The position numbers and the translations under genes were made by a program. From Rhizobium sp. SSA_523 (GTDB taxonomy: Bacteria; Pseudomonadota; Alphaproteobacteria; Rhizobiales; Rhizobiaceae), in the NCBI RefSeq assembly GCF_030435705.1, contig NZ_CP129382.1:1054001-1118000 (forward strand): 64,000 bases of DNA, in the 5' to 3' direction. Each line of letters opens with the position of its first letter. Position 1 is the first letter of the stretch. A model generated the notes under the pieces. That model ran no database searches and was not told the DNA's origin. It saw only the letters and a list, made by a program, of their open reading frames with translations. Below, piece by piece: positions 35,326 to 45,097 of the stretch.

Positions 35326-37866
35326 ATGCGCAAGCGAGTGCCTGATGCAGTTCGAGCCGATGTGACATTGGCACCGGCCTTTGAGATCGACCATTTGCCA
35401 CTCGCCACCGCGATCGTCGAACCGGAGAGCGGCCGCTTCATCCATGCCAACCACCTCTTTCGCAGGCAGTGGCTGAGCGATAGCGCAACTGCGCTTCTGT
35501 CGCTTGTTGATCCCGAGGATCGTCCGCAGCTGAAGGCCATGCTGACGGATGTAAGCGCGCCTGTGCCGCCGCAGGCTCCGCAGCTGCTGCGTATCAGGGA
35601 CGCCGATGGCGGCACGCGGTTCGCGGAGGCTCATATCCGCGGTTTTGCGGCAAAAGACGCAGCTGAGGTGACGCTCTATCTCGTGCAGCTCCTCGACGTC
35701 ACCGCTCAGAAGACGATGCTCGACGATGTGATGGCGCGGGAGAGCCGCTGGAACGCGGCCCTCGTCAGCTCCGTTTCCGGCGTCTGGGATCATCAATACG
35801 CGACCGGCACGAAGTATTATTCCGCAATCTGGCGCCAGATCCGCGGCATGGCTATGGACGATCCTCTGCCCGCCTCGCGCGACGAATGGCTGGCGCTGCT
35901 GCATCCGGATGATGTGGCGTTCACCCTTCACGCGATTGCCAGACAGGAGGCCGGCGATCCGGCTTTCCAGGTCTTCGAATATCGCGAGCGCCACAAGGAC
36001 GGGCATTACGTCTGGATCGAGTGCCGCGGCGCCTGCATCGAACGCACCGCCGAGGGCGCAGCTTTGCGGGTCGTCGGGACGGATACCGATATCACGGAAC
36101 GCAAGACCGCACAGCACCGGGCGGCCCAGACCTCCCGGCGTCTGGAAATGGCCCTCGCAATTTCGGGCGTCGGCGTCTTCGAGGCCGATCTCGTCAGCGG
36201 CGAGGTCGAGTGGGACCAGCGCATGTACGAGATCTACGGCGTCGATCCCGGCCACGACATCCGCGTCGGCGAAACCTGGGAGAGCTTCCTGCATCCCGAC
36301 GACAAGGCCGCGGCACTTGCCAGCGTCGAGCGCAACCAGGAACACGGCCGCTGCTTTTCCGACCAGTACCGCATTTTGCGGCGCGACGGACAGGAGCGCT
36401 TCGTGCGCAGCTGCTCCATGATCTTCACCGATACGGACGGACACCTGAAACTCGTCGGCGCCAATTGGGACATTACCGAGGACGTCCTGATGCAGCGCGA
36501 GCTGGAACGATCGAAATCGCTGGCCGAAGCGCGCAATGCGCAGCTTGAGACGGCGCGGGTTCGCATCGAGCACAATGCCATGCATGATTATCTGACCGGC
36601 CTCCCCAACCGGCGTTTCCTGGACGAGATGCTGGGCCGCTATGCCGAGGATTGCGAAGAAAGCGGCGGATCGCTGGCTGTCCTGCATCTGGATCTCGACC
36701 GATTCAAGCAGATCAACGACACGCTCGGGCACAATACCGGCGACGGCGTCCTCCGGCATGCCGCATCTGTTCTGCGCCGCTCGGTGAGCAAGGATGATTT
36801 CGTCGCCCGCATCGGCGGCGACGAATTCGTCGTCCTCGCGAGGTTCGAAGGCAGCCCCCGGCGCCTCTCGCAGCAGGCGGAGCGCATCATCAAGGAGATG
36901 CGCAAACCCTTCATCGTCGAGGCTCGCGAATGCCGCGTCGGCGCCAGCATCGGCGTCGCCTGGACAACCTCGGACTTTTCCGATGCCAAACAGGTGCTGC
37001 TGAATGCCGATATCGCCCTGTACCGCGCCAAGAACAATGGTCGAAACCGCCACGAATTCTTCTCGGAAGACATTCAGCAGAAGATCGCCTCCAGCAAGCG
37101 CATTGCAGACGAGATCCTTCACGGCCTGGAACGGCGCGAATTCTTCCCCGTCTATCAGTTGCAGTTCGATGCCCGTACGCTCGATGTCTGCGGCGCCGAG
37201 ACGCTGGCGCGGTGGCAGCATCCCGAGCATGGCGTGCTCAGCCCCGACAGCTTCATTCCCACGGCGGAAGAGATCGACGCCATGGCGACGATCGATTCCC
37301 ATATTCTGGAGCAGGCGCTCGAGGATTTCGGCGCCTGGCAGCGCAGCGGTGTTTGCATTCCCAAGCTCTCGGTGAATGTCTCCTACCGGCGCCTGCGCGA
37401 TCCTGCCCTCGGCCGGATGTTGCGGCGCATGCCGATCCAGCCGGGCACGCTCTCTTTCGAGCTGCTGGAATCGACCTTCCTGGATGATTGCGAAAAGAGC
37501 GTGACGGCGTCGCTGCGACGCATCCGGGCGCTCGGCATCGAGCTTGAAATCGACGATTTCGGCACGGGCCATGCCTCGATCGTCAGCCTCATGCGTCTGT
37601 CGCCCTCGGCACTGAAAATCGACCGCGAACTGATCCGCAGCCTGCCATCGTCAAAGGATCAGGTCCGCCTGGTCGGCGCCATTGTCGATATCGGCAAATC
37701 GCTCGGCGTCCGCGTCATCGCGGAAGGGGTCGAGACCATGGAACATGCCCATATCCTCAAGCAGATCGGCTGCGACTATCTGCAGGGTTTTGCGCTGGCA
37801 AGGCCGATGCCCTTCGCCCAGATCGCCCCTTTCATAAAGGCGCAGACCTGGCGGCAGGAGACCTGA
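35326..37866 (+). CDS. PAS-PAS-GGDEF-EAL cyclic di-GMP protein
   Basis: An 846-residue soluble signalling protein. The amino third has PAS-type sensors (one near residues 20-120, a PAS_3 copy at about 135-260 with WDHQYATGTKYYSAIWRQI, another at about 270-385). A GGDEF domain follows (RIGGDEFVVLARF near residue 498; DLDRFKQINDTLGHNTGDGV earlier), then an EAL domain from about 585. The EAL signature reads ETLAR rather than EALxR-type, but the catalytic DDFGTGHASI, KIDRELI and VIAEGVET are kept, so phosphodiesterase activity is likely. The ATG at 35326 was chosen, but GTG codons at 35317 and 35323 and a TTG at 35305 are possible. Confidence 0.9.
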   Translation: MRKRVPDAVRADVTLAPAFEIDHLPLATAIVEPESGRFIHANHLFRRQWLSDSATALLSLVDPEDRPQLKAMLTDVSAPVPPQAPQLLRIRDADGGTRFAEAHIRGFAAKDAAEVTLYLVQLLDVTAQKTMLDDVMARESRWNAALVSSVSGVWDHQYATGTKYYSAIWRQIRGMAMDDPLPASRDEWLALLHPDDVAFTLHAIARQEAGDPAFQVFEYRERHKDGHYVWIECRGACIERTAEGAALRVVGTDTDITERKTAQHRAAQTSRRLEMALAISGVGVFEADLVSGEVEWDQRMYEIYGVDPGHDIRVGETWESFLHPDDKAAALASVERNQEHGRCFSDQYRILRRDGQERFVRSCSMIFTDTDGHLKLVGANWDITEDVLMQRELERSKSLAEARNAQLETARVRIEHNAMHDYLTGLPNRRFLDEMLGRYAEDCEESGGSLAVLHLDLDRFKQINDTLGHNTGDGVLRHAASVLRRSVSKDDFVARIGGDEFVVLARFEGSPRRLSQQAERIIKEMRKPFIVEARECRVGASIGVAWTTSDFSDAKQVLLNADIALYRAKNNGRNRHEFFSEDIQQKIASSKRIADEILHGLERREFFPVYQLQFDARTLDVCGAETLARWQHPEHGVLSPDSFIPTAEEIDAMATIDSHILEQALEDFGAWQRSGVCIPKLSVNVSYRRLRDPALGRMLRRMPIQPGTLSFELLESTFLDDCEKSVTASLRRIRALGIELEIDDFGTGHASIVSLMRLSPSALKIDRELIRSLPSSKDQVRLVGAIVDIGKSLGVRVIAEGVETMEHAHILKQIGCDYLQGFALARPMPFAQIAPFIKAQTWRQET

Positions 37867-37926
37867 CCGCCAAGGGTCTGCCGGATCGCCGCAACCCAAG
37901 CCCGGCGCGCCGGCTCCGCCCCATCG

Positions 37927-38241
37927 TCAGGCGCGGCGCATGTCGCGGGTAACGTCGTTCAGCAGCAGAACCATGCGATGCGACAGTTCATCCAGATCAA
38001 GCCGCTTTCCTGCTGTTTGGAAATCCTGGGTGATCTTCTCGATCAGCTGCTCGTCGCTGAAGTGTTCGATCGACCAGTCGCAAATATCGGAAGCATAGGA
38101 TTGGGGATCGGCCTGACCCATTGCCTCGGCTGCCCAAAGGCCGATCAGCCGGTTGCGGCGATAACGGGCGGAAAACAGGAAACTATGTTCATAGGCGAAG
38201 AGGTTTTCGGAACCGCTGACCTTTTTATGCAAATAAGCCAT
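37927..38241 (-). CDS. DUF1476 protein, divergent F1-ATPase zeta-subunit-like
   Basis: A 104-residue protein of the DUF1476 family. Family members include the zeta subunit, an inhibitor of the F1-ATPase in alphaproteobacteria. The core is recognised in YRRNRLIGLWAAEAMG and in the later helices, with the same length as zeta. The amino-terminal segment, which inserts into F1 in zeta, is quite different here (YLHKKVSGSENLFAYEHSF), so inhibition is uncertain. The ATG at 38241 follows CAGGAG closely. It diverges from purC across an AT-rich spacer of 235 bases. The spacer is clearly less GC-rich than its surroundings. Confidence 0.8.
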   Translation of the reverse strand: MAYLHKKVSGSENLFAYEHSFLFSARYRRNRLIGLWAAEAMGQADPQSYASDICDWSIEHFSDEQLIEKITQDFQTAGKRLDLDELSHRMVLLLNDVTRDMRRA

Positions 38242-38476
38242 CTCTCTCTCCTGAGTAATATTTATTTTTGCTTCGGTCGAAAGCCGATGTGCAGACGCTA
38301 TACGTGAATATTTGAGATTAGGTGCAGCAACAGAGTGAACAAAGTATTTTAAGTCGCCCATCGCCGGGACAGGCATCAGAAGCCACATTGTTAATTGCGC
38401 GGATTTCCGTTATTGCACCGCTCAAACACCATCCACTGCGTCCCGAAGGACGCCCCAACAAACGAGACATGCACCT

Positions 38477-39241
38477 ATGAACCGTCGCCGCCGTATCTAC
38501 GAAGGCAAGGCCAAGATCCTGTATGAGGGTCCGGAGCCCGGCACGCTGATCCAGTTCTTCAAGGATGACGCGACCGCCTTCAACAAGAAGAAGCACGATA
38601 TCATCGATGGCAAGGGCGTGCTGAACAACCGGATCTCGGAATATATCTTCACGCACCTGAACAAGATCGGTATCCCGACCCATTTCATCCGACGCCTCAA
38701 CATGCGCGAGCAGTTGATCCGCGAAGTGGAGATGATCCCGCTTGAAGTGGTGGTGCGCAATGTGGCTGCCGGCTCGCTGTCGGACCGGCTGGGGATCGAG
38801 GAAGGCACGGTGCTGCCGCGCTCGATCATCGAATTCTATTACAAGTCCGACCAGCTTGGCGACCCCATGGTCTCCGAGGAGCACATCACGGCTTTCGGCT
38901 GGGCCAATCCGGCCGAGCTGGATGACATCATGGCTCTTGCCATCCGCGTCAACGATTTCCTCTCCGGCCTGTTTCTCGGCGTCGGCATCCAGCTCGTCGA
39001 TTTCAAGATCGAATGTGGCCGGCTCTTCGAGGGCGACATGATGCGCATCATCCTGGCCGACGAGATCTCCCCCGACAGCTGCCGCCTCTGGGATATCGAG
39101 ACGAAGGAAAAGATGGACAAGGACCGCTTCCGCCGCGACATGGGCGGGCTCCTCGAAGCCTATTCCGAAGTCGCGCGCCGGCTCGGCATCATCAACGAAA
39201 ACGAACCGATCCGGGGCACCGGCCCGGTTCTCGTCCAATAA
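38477..39241 (+). CDS. purC: SAICAR synthetase
   Basis: A 254-residue enzyme that joins CAIR to aspartate with ATP, giving SAICAR. Landmarks are [26 protein letters not shown]-type [17 protein letters not shown] and [12 protein letters not shown]. Length and order match the family. It begins the purC-purS-purQ set: purS starts 18 bases after its stop. It has a weak ribosome-binding site; the ATG at 38477 gives [13 protein letters not shown]. Confidence 0.97.
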   Translation: MNRRRRIYEGKAKILYEGPEPGTLIQFFKDDATAFNKKKHDIIDGKGVLNNRISEYIFTHLNKIGIPTHFIRRLNMREQLIREVEMIPLEVVVRNVAAGSLSDRLGIEEGTVLPRSIIEFYYKSDQLGDPMVSEEHITAFGWANPAELDDIMALAIRVNDFLSGLFLGVGIQLVDFKIECGRLFEGDMMRIILADEISPDSCRLWDIETKEKMDKDRFRRDMGGLLEAYSEVARRLGIINENEPIRGTGPVLVQ

Positions 39242-39259
39242 GCGCTGAGGGAGCAGTCA

Positions 39260-39502
39260 GTGATCAAGGCACGCGTAACCGTCACGTTGAAGAACGGCGT
39301 TCTGGACCCCCAGGGCAAGGCGATCGAGGGGGCCCTCGGCAGCCTTGGCTTTGATGGCGTCCATCAGGTGCGCCAGGGCAAGGTCTTCGATCTGGAGCTG
39401 GACACGGCCGATCGGGCCAAGGCTGAGGAAGAGCTCAGAGCCATGTGCGAAAAGCTTCTGGCCAATACCGTCATCGAGAACTATTCTATAGCCCTCACCT
39501 GA
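39260..39502 (+). CDS. purS: Phosphoribosylformylglycinamidine synthase subunit PurS
   Basis: An 80-residue dimeric bridging subunit of FGAM synthetase. It links the amidotransferase PurQ to the small PurL and passes ammonia between them. The pattern is typical: VTLKNGVLDPQGKAIEGALG and LGFDGVHQVRQGKVFDLELD. The start is a GTG at 39260 with GAGGGAG nine bases upstream. It separates purC (18 bases) from purQ (52 bases). Its presence explains the short PurL encoded farther on. Confidence 0.95.
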   Translation: MIKARVTVTLKNGVLDPQGKAIEGALGSLGFDGVHQVRQGKVFDLELDTADRAKAEEELRAMCEKLLANTVIENYSIALT

Positions 39503-39554
39503 CGGTCGTAAGTCGAGAACTGTCAGAAGCACAAGCAAGGTTTGAGCTCCACCC

Positions 39555-40226
39555 ATGAAGTCCGCCGTCCTCCAGCTGCCCGGCCTGAACCGTGACCGCG
39601 ATATGATCGCCGCCCTCACCCGCATCTCGGGACAGGCGCCGGTGACCGTCTGGCAGACCGAAACCACCATTCCGGACGTCGATCTCATCGTCATCCCCGG
39701 CGGTTTTTCCTATGGTGACTATCTGCGCTGCGGCGCCATTGCCGCGCGCATGCCGGTCATGCAGGCGGTGCGCGAAAAGGCGGAACAGGGCGTCAAGGTT
39801 CTCGGCGTCTGCAACGGCTTCCAGATCCTGGTTGAGGCCGGCATGCTGCCCGGCGCGCTGATGCGCAATTCCTCACTGCGATTCGTCTGCAAGGAAGTGA
39901 AGCTGGAAGTCGTCAATGCCGATACCGACTTCACCCGCGCCTTCGAGCAGGGTCAGGTGATCCGCTGCCCTGTCGCCCATCACGACGGCAATTATTTCGT
40001 CGAGGACGATAGGCTGAAGGCGATGCAGGACAAGGGCCAGGTGGTCTTTCGCTATGCCGAAGGCACCAATCCCAATGGTTCAATGCTCGATATTGCCGGT
40101 GTCGTCAACGAACGCGGCAATGTGCTCGGCATGATGCCGCATCCGGAAAACCTGATCGAAGCCGCTCATGGCGGAACCGATGGTCGCGGCATCTTTGCCT
40201 CGGCGCTCGATGTTATCGCCGCCTGA
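39555..40226 (+). CDS. purQ: Phosphoribosylformylglycinamidine synthase subunit PurQ
   Basis: A 223-residue class I glutamine amidotransferase that makes ammonia for FGAM synthesis. The oxyanion block is [20 protein letters not shown], the nucleophile cysteine is in [10 protein letters not shown], and the His/Glu pair of the triad lies in MMPHPENL. PurS and PurL complete the complex. It is followed 42 bases later by a lipoprotein gene, so the pur order is interrupted before purL. Confidence 0.96.
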   Translation: MKSAVLQLPGLNRDRDMIAALTRISGQAPVTVWQTETTIPDVDLIVIPGGFSYGDYLRCGAIAARMPVMQAVREKAEQGVKVLGVCNGFQILVEAGMLPGALMRNSSLRFVCKEVKLEVVNADTDFTRAFEQGQVIRCPVAHHDGNYFVEDDRLKAMQDKGQVVFRYAEGTNPNGSMLDIAGVVNERGNVLGMMPHPENLIEAAHGGTDGRGIFASALDVIAA

Positions 40227-40268
40227 TCGCGGTTCCAGACCATCGCGTCGAAGGTGAAGAAGGTGGCC

Positions 40269-40742
40269 ATGCCCATGCCTCATAATATCCCGCCCGATGG
40301 CCAGCCTTCTGCCGGCCGATCTTCCGCCGGCCGATTTTCTGCGGGAATGCCTTCGGCCGCTCGCCGTCTTGCCGGTCTTTTCGGCCTTGCTCTCGTGGTC
40401 AGTCTTGCCGGCTGCCAGACGCAGAAACCGCAGCCGGTCGCCAACCGGGCGGCCCTGCCCATGATGGAGCGCGTCGCGCTCTCGGCCAATGCCTGCTGGT
40501 TCAAATCCGGTGACGCCGCCTTCGCCGATTACCGTCTTGCGCCGGAACTGAATTCCTTCTCCGGCCGCCCGCGAATCCTCGCCGTGCCGAAGGCACATCC
40601 CGAATCACGGCCGCTGCTGGTCGTACAGGCCGAAGGCAATCCCGCGCGACTGGATGCGTTCGGCCCCCTGATGGATGGCGCGCATGGCGAGCGTATCCGG
40701 CGCGACGTGCTGCGCTGGGCCTCCGGCCAGAAAGGCTGCTGA
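40269..40742 (+). CDS. Small lipoprotein of unknown function with a repeat-bearing amino terminus
   Basis: A 157-residue protein not recognised by family. A lipoprotein signal is present: hydrophobic LFGLALVVSLAGC with the lipobox LAGC, after which the mature chain starts at the cysteine. Ahead of it lies an unusual stretch of SAGRx-type pentapeptides from 15-base repeats (40306-40350), which makes the signal region very long. The mature part has DYRLAPELNSFSGRPRILAV and ends in a cysteine (GQKGC). The ATG at 40269 has AAGAAGG at good spacing. It lies between purQ and the PagL-like gene. Confidence 0.7.
   Translation: MPMPHNIPPDGQPSAGRSSAGRFSAGMPSAARRLAGLFGLALVVSLAGCQTQKPQPVANRAALPMMERVALSANACWFKSGDAAFADYRLAPELNSFSGRPRILAVPKAHPESRPLLVVQAEGNPARLDAFGPLMDGAHGERIRRDVLRWASGQKGC
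40306..40350 (+). repeat. 15-base tandem repeat in the lipoprotein gene
   Basis: Two near-identical units of CTTCTGCCGGCCGAT (40306-40320 and 40321-40335) and a diverged third encode SAGRx pentapeptides ahead of the lipobox. Copy change would keep the reading frame. Confidence 0.85.
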
Positions 40743-41024
40743 TTCCAGATCTCGATGAGGGGAATCGGATCGCGTGGCAGCGGAGGCCTTCGCGCGGCGC
40801 ACAGCATGTCGATGCCTTTGGTAGAGGGTCTGGACGCCTTGCGAGACCGGGCTGCCGCTGTCTTCGTACCTTTGCGGCAACACTTTTCAGCAGCCTGTCA
40901 TGAAAGCCGCATTCTCGCCTTTTTCCGGCTTGTCTTTCAAAAGCCTGCAAGGTTACTTTCGCAGTCAGGGGGTGCTTCGGCTTCGGCCATGCCACCTTGA
41001 GGGAATGCGGAGACGGGACCAGAT

Positions 41025-41612
41025 ATGCCGAACATGATGAAGTTGCGCCGGGTGACGTGCGCGGTGCTGGCGTCAGCAGCCACGATTCTGGGCGCTGCTC
41101 CTGGCGCAGTCGCGCCGGCTTTCGCGCAGGACATGATTTTCGATGAAGCGCGGTTCGGCGTTCTCGGCGCGATCGACAACACCTATCTCAACGACGAGAA
41201 AGGCGCCTTCATCACCGGCATGCTGTTCTTCGATCCCTTCGACAGCGACAGCGCCACCGGCTGGGACCGCCTGGCGCGGCCGCGTGTCCACGTCGGCGGC
41301 GACGTATCGACGGCCGGCGAAGCCAACCAGATCTATGCGGGCTTCACCTGGACTGCGAACCTGACCGAGCGCTTCTTCCTCGAAGCCGGCTTCGGCGGCA
41401 CGCTGACGGATGCCAAGAAGGACAATGACGGCACGCGCGGTCCCTTCGTCGGATGCGCTGCACTGTTTCACGAATATCTCGGCGCCGGCGTCAATCTCGA
41501 CAAGAACTGGCGCGTCATCGCCCAGGTCGAGCATTCATCGCATGCCGGACTGTGCGGCGACGATAATAGCGGCCTCACCCGCGCCGGCGTTCTGGTCGGC
41601 TACAAGTTTTAA
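41025..41612 (+). CDS. PagL-like acyloxyacyl hydrolase (outer-membrane beta barrel)
   Basis: A 195-residue outer-membrane protein with a signal peptide (about residues 1-36 to an AFAQD cleavage site). Its beta-strand pattern matches the PagL/acyloxyacyl hydrolase family (PF09411), which removes the 3-O acyl chain from lipid A. The catalytic region is visible near the end: VEHSSHAGLCGDDNSGL holds the His-x-Ser core and the chain ends in VLVGYKF, a typical terminal strand. The start could also be at the methionines a few codons later. It lies between the lipoprotein and purL, with a hairpin after it. Confidence 0.75.
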   Translation: MPNMMKLRRVTCAVLASAATILGAAPGAVAPAFAQDMIFDEARFGVLGAIDNTYLNDEKGAFITGMLFFDPFDSDSATGWDRLARPRVHVGGDVSTAGEANQIYAGFTWTANLTERFFLEAGFGGTLTDAKKDNDGTRGPFVGCAALFHEYLGAGVNLDKNWRVIAQVEHSSHAGLCGDDNSGLTRAGVLVGYKF

Positions 41613-41641
41613 ACAGCCTTCATCCTGTGCTGATCGTCGGC

Positions 41642-41673
41642 AGGGCGCGATGGGAAATTTCCTGTCGCGCCCT
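41642..41673 (+). terminator. Hairpin after the PagL-like gene
   Basis: AGGGCGCGA and TCGCGCCCT form a nine-base-pair stem around a 14-base loop, followed by a weak T-containing stretch. It lies 29 bases after the stop and 54 bases before purL. Confidence 0.6.
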
Positions 41674-41726
41674 TCTGTCATCTAGGCTAAAGAGACGCCA
41701 GTCTTGACCGCCCATTAGAGAAGACG

Positions 41727-43934
41727 ATGACCATTTCCAATAGCCTGCCGATCACGCCCGACCTCATTGCCGCCCACGGACTGAAGCCCGACGAATATCA
41801 GCGGATTCTCGACCTGATCGGTCGCGAGCCAAGCTTTACCGAGCTCGGCATCTTCTCCGCGATGTGGAATGAGCATTGCTCCTACAAGTCTTCCAAGAAG
41901 TGGCTGCGCACGCTGCCCACCAAGGGGCCACGGGTCATCCAGGGTCCGGGCGAGAATGCCGGCGTGGTCGATATCGACGATGGCGACTGCGTGGTCTTCA
42001 AGATGGAGAGCCATAACCATCCCTCCTATATCGAGCCCTATCAGGGTGCGGCGACCGGCGTTGGCGGTATCTTGCGCGATGTCTTCACCATGGGCGCGCG
42101 CCCGATTGCCGCGATGAATGCGCTGCGCTTCGGTGCGCCCGATCATGCCAAGACCCGCCATCTGGTCTCCGGCGTCGTCGCAGGCGTCGGCGGCTATGGC
42201 AATTCCTTCGGCGTTCCGACCGTGGGCGGCGAGGTGGAGTTCGACGCGCGCTATAACGGCAATATCCTGGTCAATGCCTTTGCCGCCGGCCTCGCCAAGA
42301 GCGATGCAATCTTCTACTCCAAGGCCGAAGGCGTCGGCCTGCCGGTCGTCTATCTCGGTGCCAAGACAGGGCGCGACGGCGTTGGCGGCGCGACCATGGC
42401 CTCGGCCGAATTCGACGAGCAGATCGAGGAGAAGCGTCCGACCGTGCAGGTTGGCGATCCCTTCACCGAAAAATGCCTGCTGGAAGCCTGCCTGGAGCTG
42501 ATGGGAACCGGTGCTGTCATCGCCATCCAGGACATGGGAGCTGCCGGCCTGACCTGCTCTGCCGTCGAGATGGGTGCCAAGGGCGATCTCGGCATCGAGC
42601 TCGACCTCGACAAGGTGCCCGTGCGCGAAGAGCGCATGACCGCCTATGAGATGATGCTGTCGGAAAGCCAGGAGCGCATGCTCATGGTTCTGCGGCCCGA
42701 AAAGGAAGACGAGGCCAAGGCGATCTTCGTCAAATGGGGTCTCGATTTCGCTATTGTCGGCAAGACCACCGATGATCTTCGCTTCCGTGTCCTGCATCAG
42801 GGCGAAGAGGTGGCCAATCTGCCGATCAAGGAACTGGGTGACGAGGCGCCGGAATATGACCGTCCCTGGCAGGCCTCCAACGGCCGCGCGGCTCTGCCGG
42901 CCGATCAGGTTCAGGCACCGAAGGATTACAATGCGGCCCTGCTGGACCTCGTGGGCTCTCCCAACCAGTCCAGCCGTCGCTGGGTCTATGAACAGTATGA
43001 CACGCTGATCCAGGGCAATTCGCTGCAATTGCCGGGCGGCGATGCCGGCGTCGTGCGCGTCGACGGCCATCCGAGCAAGGCGCTGGCCTTTTCTTCCGAC
43101 GTCACGCCGCGTTATGTGGAGGCCGATCCGGTGGAAGGCGGCAAGCAGGCCGTTGCCGAATGCTGGCGCAATATCACCGCGACCGGCGCCGAGCCGCTGG
43201 CGGCGACCGACAATCTCAATTTCGGCAATCCGGAAAAGCCCGACATCATGGGCCAGTTCGTCGGCGCCGTTCAGGGCATCGGCGAGGCCTGCCGCGCGCT
43301 GGATTTCCCGATCGTCTCCGGCAATGTCTCGCTCTACAACGAGACCAATGGCGTGGCGATCCTGCCGACACCCACGATCGCCGGCGTCGGCCTTCTGCCG
43401 GACTGGTCGAAAATGGCGCGCATCGGCTCGGCCAAAACGGGCGATGTGCTGATCATGATCGGTACCGACGGCAGTCACCTCGGCTCCTCGATCTATCTGC
43501 GCGACATTCTCGGCTCCTCCGAAGGGCCGGCCCCTTCCGTGGATCTTGCCGCGGAACGTCGGCATGGCGATTTCGTCCGCTCCATCATCCGCAATGGCCA
43601 GGTGACCGCCTGCCACGACATCTCCTCGGGCGGATTGGCCATCGCATTGGCGGAAATGTGCATGGCCTCCCTGAAGGGCGCCAGGATTTCGCTGGAGGAT
43701 TGTCGCGGCCTGCCGCATGCCCTGCTCTTCGGGGAAGACCAGGCGCGCTACGTCATCGCCGTACCGGCCGATCTGGCGCATTTCGTTCGCGCCAGCGCCG
43801 AATCGGCCGGCGTGCCCTTCCGCACCCTGGGTAGCGTGGAAGGCGAACGTCTCGTCATCGATGATCTGGTCGATGTCGCCGTTGTGGATCTCGTCAATGC
43901 GCATGAAAGCTGGTTCCCCCGCTTCATGGCCTGA
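41727..43934 (+). CDS. purL: Phosphoribosylformylglycinamidine synthase subunit PurL (small form)
   Basis: A 735-residue FGAM synthetase catalytic subunit of the small type, which needs PurS and PurQ. It adds nitrogen to FGAR using ATP. Recognisable blocks are [45 protein letters not shown] and the later [15 protein letters not shown]. The 735-residue length fits the PurSLQ form rather than the 1300-residue E. coli chain. The start at 41727 gives [14 protein letters not shown]. bolA and grxD follow it on the same strand. Confidence 0.97.
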   Translation: MTISNSLPITPDLIAAHGLKPDEYQRILDLIGREPSFTELGIFSAMWNEHCSYKSSKKWLRTLPTKGPRVIQGPGENAGVVDIDDGDCVVFKMESHNHPSYIEPYQGAATGVGGILRDVFTMGARPIAAMNALRFGAPDHAKTRHLVSGVVAGVGGYGNSFGVPTVGGEVEFDARYNGNILVNAFAAGLAKSDAIFYSKAEGVGLPVVYLGAKTGRDGVGGATMASAEFDEQIEEKRPTVQVGDPFTEKCLLEACLELMGTGAVIAIQDMGAAGLTCSAVEMGAKGDLGIELDLDKVPVREERMTAYEMMLSESQERMLMVLRPEKEDEAKAIFVKWGLDFAIVGKTTDDLRFRVLHQGEEVANLPIKELGDEAPEYDRPWQASNGRAALPADQVQAPKDYNAALLDLVGSPNQSSRRWVYEQYDTLIQGNSLQLPGGDAGVVRVDGHPSKALAFSSDVTPRYVEADPVEGGKQAVAECWRNITATGAEPLAATDNLNFGNPEKPDIMGQFVGAVQGIGEACRALDFPIVSGNVSLYNETNGVAILPTPTIAGVGLLPDWSKMARIGSAKTGDVLIMIGTDGSHLGSSIYLRDILGSSEGPAPSVDLAAERRHGDFVRSIIRNGQVTACHDISSGGLAIALAEMCMASLKGARISLEDCRGLPHALLFGEDQARYVIAVPADLAHFVRASAESAGVPFRTLGSVEGERLVIDDLVDVAVVDLVNAHESWFPRFMA

Positions 43935-44019
43935 CGGGCACGCAACATCTTTGACAAATCGCGAAGATTTGGCACTCTTCGCGTATCTGCATTGTGACTG
44001 TAATAGAAGGAATGACCCC

Positions 44020-44253
44020 ATGCCCATGCGCCCCGGTGATATCGAAGACATGATCAAGGCGGGGATACCGGGTGCCAAAGTCACGATTCGCGATCTGGCC
44101 GGCGATGGCGACCATTATGCGGCTGAGGTTGTCGCGGAAGCCTTTCGCGGCAAGACCCGCGTGCAGCAGCATCAGATGGTCTATGAGGCGCTGAAGGGCA
44201 ATATGGGCGGCGTGCTGCATGCCCTCGCCCTGCAGACCTCCGCACCGGAGTAA
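44020..44253 (+). CDS. bolA: BolA-family protein
   Basis: A 77-residue BolA/IbaG-type protein. BolA partners monothiol glutaredoxins, binding a shared [2Fe-2S] cluster with a conserved histidine. The family core is visible in KVTIRDLAGDGDHYAAEVVA and FRGKTRVQQHQMVYEALKG. The ATG at 44020 follows GAAGGAAT; a second ATG two codons on is possible. It follows purL by 85 bases and precedes grxD, its likely partner. Together they probably help sense iron or deliver clusters made by the SUF operon. Confidence 0.93.
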   Translation: MPMRPGDIEDMIKAGIPGAKVTIRDLAGDGDHYAAEVVAEAFRGKTRVQQHQMVYEALKGNMGGVLHALALQTSAPE

Positions 44254-44672
44254 CCTGCTCAGCGGGGCCGTCTTCGGCTCGGCCCCGCTTGGCTCGGCCC
44301 AACTTGGCTTGACCCTGCTTGGCTCGGCCTGCGTGGGTCAGCCCCGCGTGGGTCGGCCCTGCGTGGGTTGGCTTGATGCGATCGGCCATACCTCCGGTCG
44401 TCCATCACCAGAATTGATCCATGAAGACAGTAAAGGTGGCTGGAAATTGCACCGGCAGGTGTTATCTAGTAGCGGAAGTTCGCTGATAGAAGCTCACGTG
44501 ACCCGCCTCGCCGCGACAGGCGAGTTTTCGCATGGCCGGCTCGCCGCGCGTTTGCCCGGCTGGTGACGCAAGGCCATAGGAGAGGGCCACGTCCCGGGTT
44601 TCGATCGGCAAGATTTGGATATTCAGCTCGGAACGCCTGGACCTTGAACCCGGGCAGGAAAGGACAAGAGCC
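44254..44672. other. 419-base spacer between bolA and grxD holding a minisatellite
   Basis: No gene is supported. The first part is the 15-base repeat array (44272-44375). The rest contains a promoter-like AT-rich stretch around 44455-44480, and the grxD ribosome-binding site (AGGAAAGGA). An open frame across the array is only a by-product of the repeat. Confidence 0.7.
44272..44375. repeat. 15-base minisatellite, seven imperfect units
   Basis: Units of the form CTTGGCTCGGCCCnn pass gradually into CGTGGGTCGGCCCTG. Most are exactly 15 bases; two are 14. It starts 19 bases after the bolA stop. It has no terminator form and is intergenic. Confidence 0.9.
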
Positions 44673-45008
44673 ATGAGCGCAGTTCACGATATGATCGATA
44701 GCCAGGTGAAGGGCAGCGATGTCGTGCTCTTCATGAAGGGCACCCCGCAATTCCCGCAGTGTGGTTTCTCGGGCCAGGTGGTCCAGATCCTCGATTATCT
44801 CGGCGTCGATTACAAGGGCGTCAATGTTCTGGCGGACCAAGACATCCGCCAGGGCATCAAGGACTATTCGAACTGGCCCACAATCCCCCAGCTCTACGTC
44901 AAGGGCGAATTCCTCGGCGGCTGCGATATCGTGCGTGAGATGTTCCAGTCCGGCGAATTGCAGAATCATTTCCAGGAACAGGGTATCGCCGTTCGCGGCG
45001 CTGCCTGA
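44673..45008 (+). CDS. grxD: Monothiol glutaredoxin Grx4 (CGFS type)
   Basis: A 111-residue monothiol glutaredoxin. The active site is QCGFSGQ, the CGFS signature used to bind a [2Fe-2S] cluster with glutathione. [20 protein letters not shown] is the conserved glutathione-binding end. It acts with BolA in cluster transfer and iron regulation. The ATG at 44673 has AGGAAAGGA upstream. A strong terminator at 45051-45077 follows. Confidence 0.96.
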   Translation: MSAVHDMIDSQVKGSDVVLFMKGTPQFPQCGFSGQVVQILDYLGVDYKGVNVLADQDIRQGIKDYSNWPTIPQLYVKGEFLGGCDIVREMFQSGELQNHFQEQGIAVRGAA

Positions 45009-45050
45009 AGGCCCTTCTGCTGGTACATCCAGCGCTTTCATTTCAGAAAG

Positions 45051-45077
45051 AGGCGCCGCCATCCCCGCGGCGCCTTT
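45051..45077 (+). terminator. Intrinsic terminator of grxD
   Basis: AGGCGCCGC and GCGGCGCCT form a nine-base-pair stem followed by TTT and a pyrimidine-rich stretch. It lies about 40 bases after grxD and just before the MFS gene, whose start is at 45098. Confidence 0.8.
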
Positions 45078-45097
45078 CCATTTTCAGGATAGATCTT

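Noticed and set aside
35230..37572. A 780-codon minus-strand frame opposite the GGDEF-EAL gene
   Set aside because: It is an antisense shadow of strong domains on the plus strand.
40755..41000. A small plus-strand frame (81 codons) before the PagL-like gene
   Set aside because: It has no ribosome-binding site, family match or conserved feature; the 282-base spacer is better read as a promoter region.
44219..44566. A plus-strand frame (115 codons) across the bolA-grxD spacer
   Set aside because: It is kept open only by the 15-base repeat and shows no domain.
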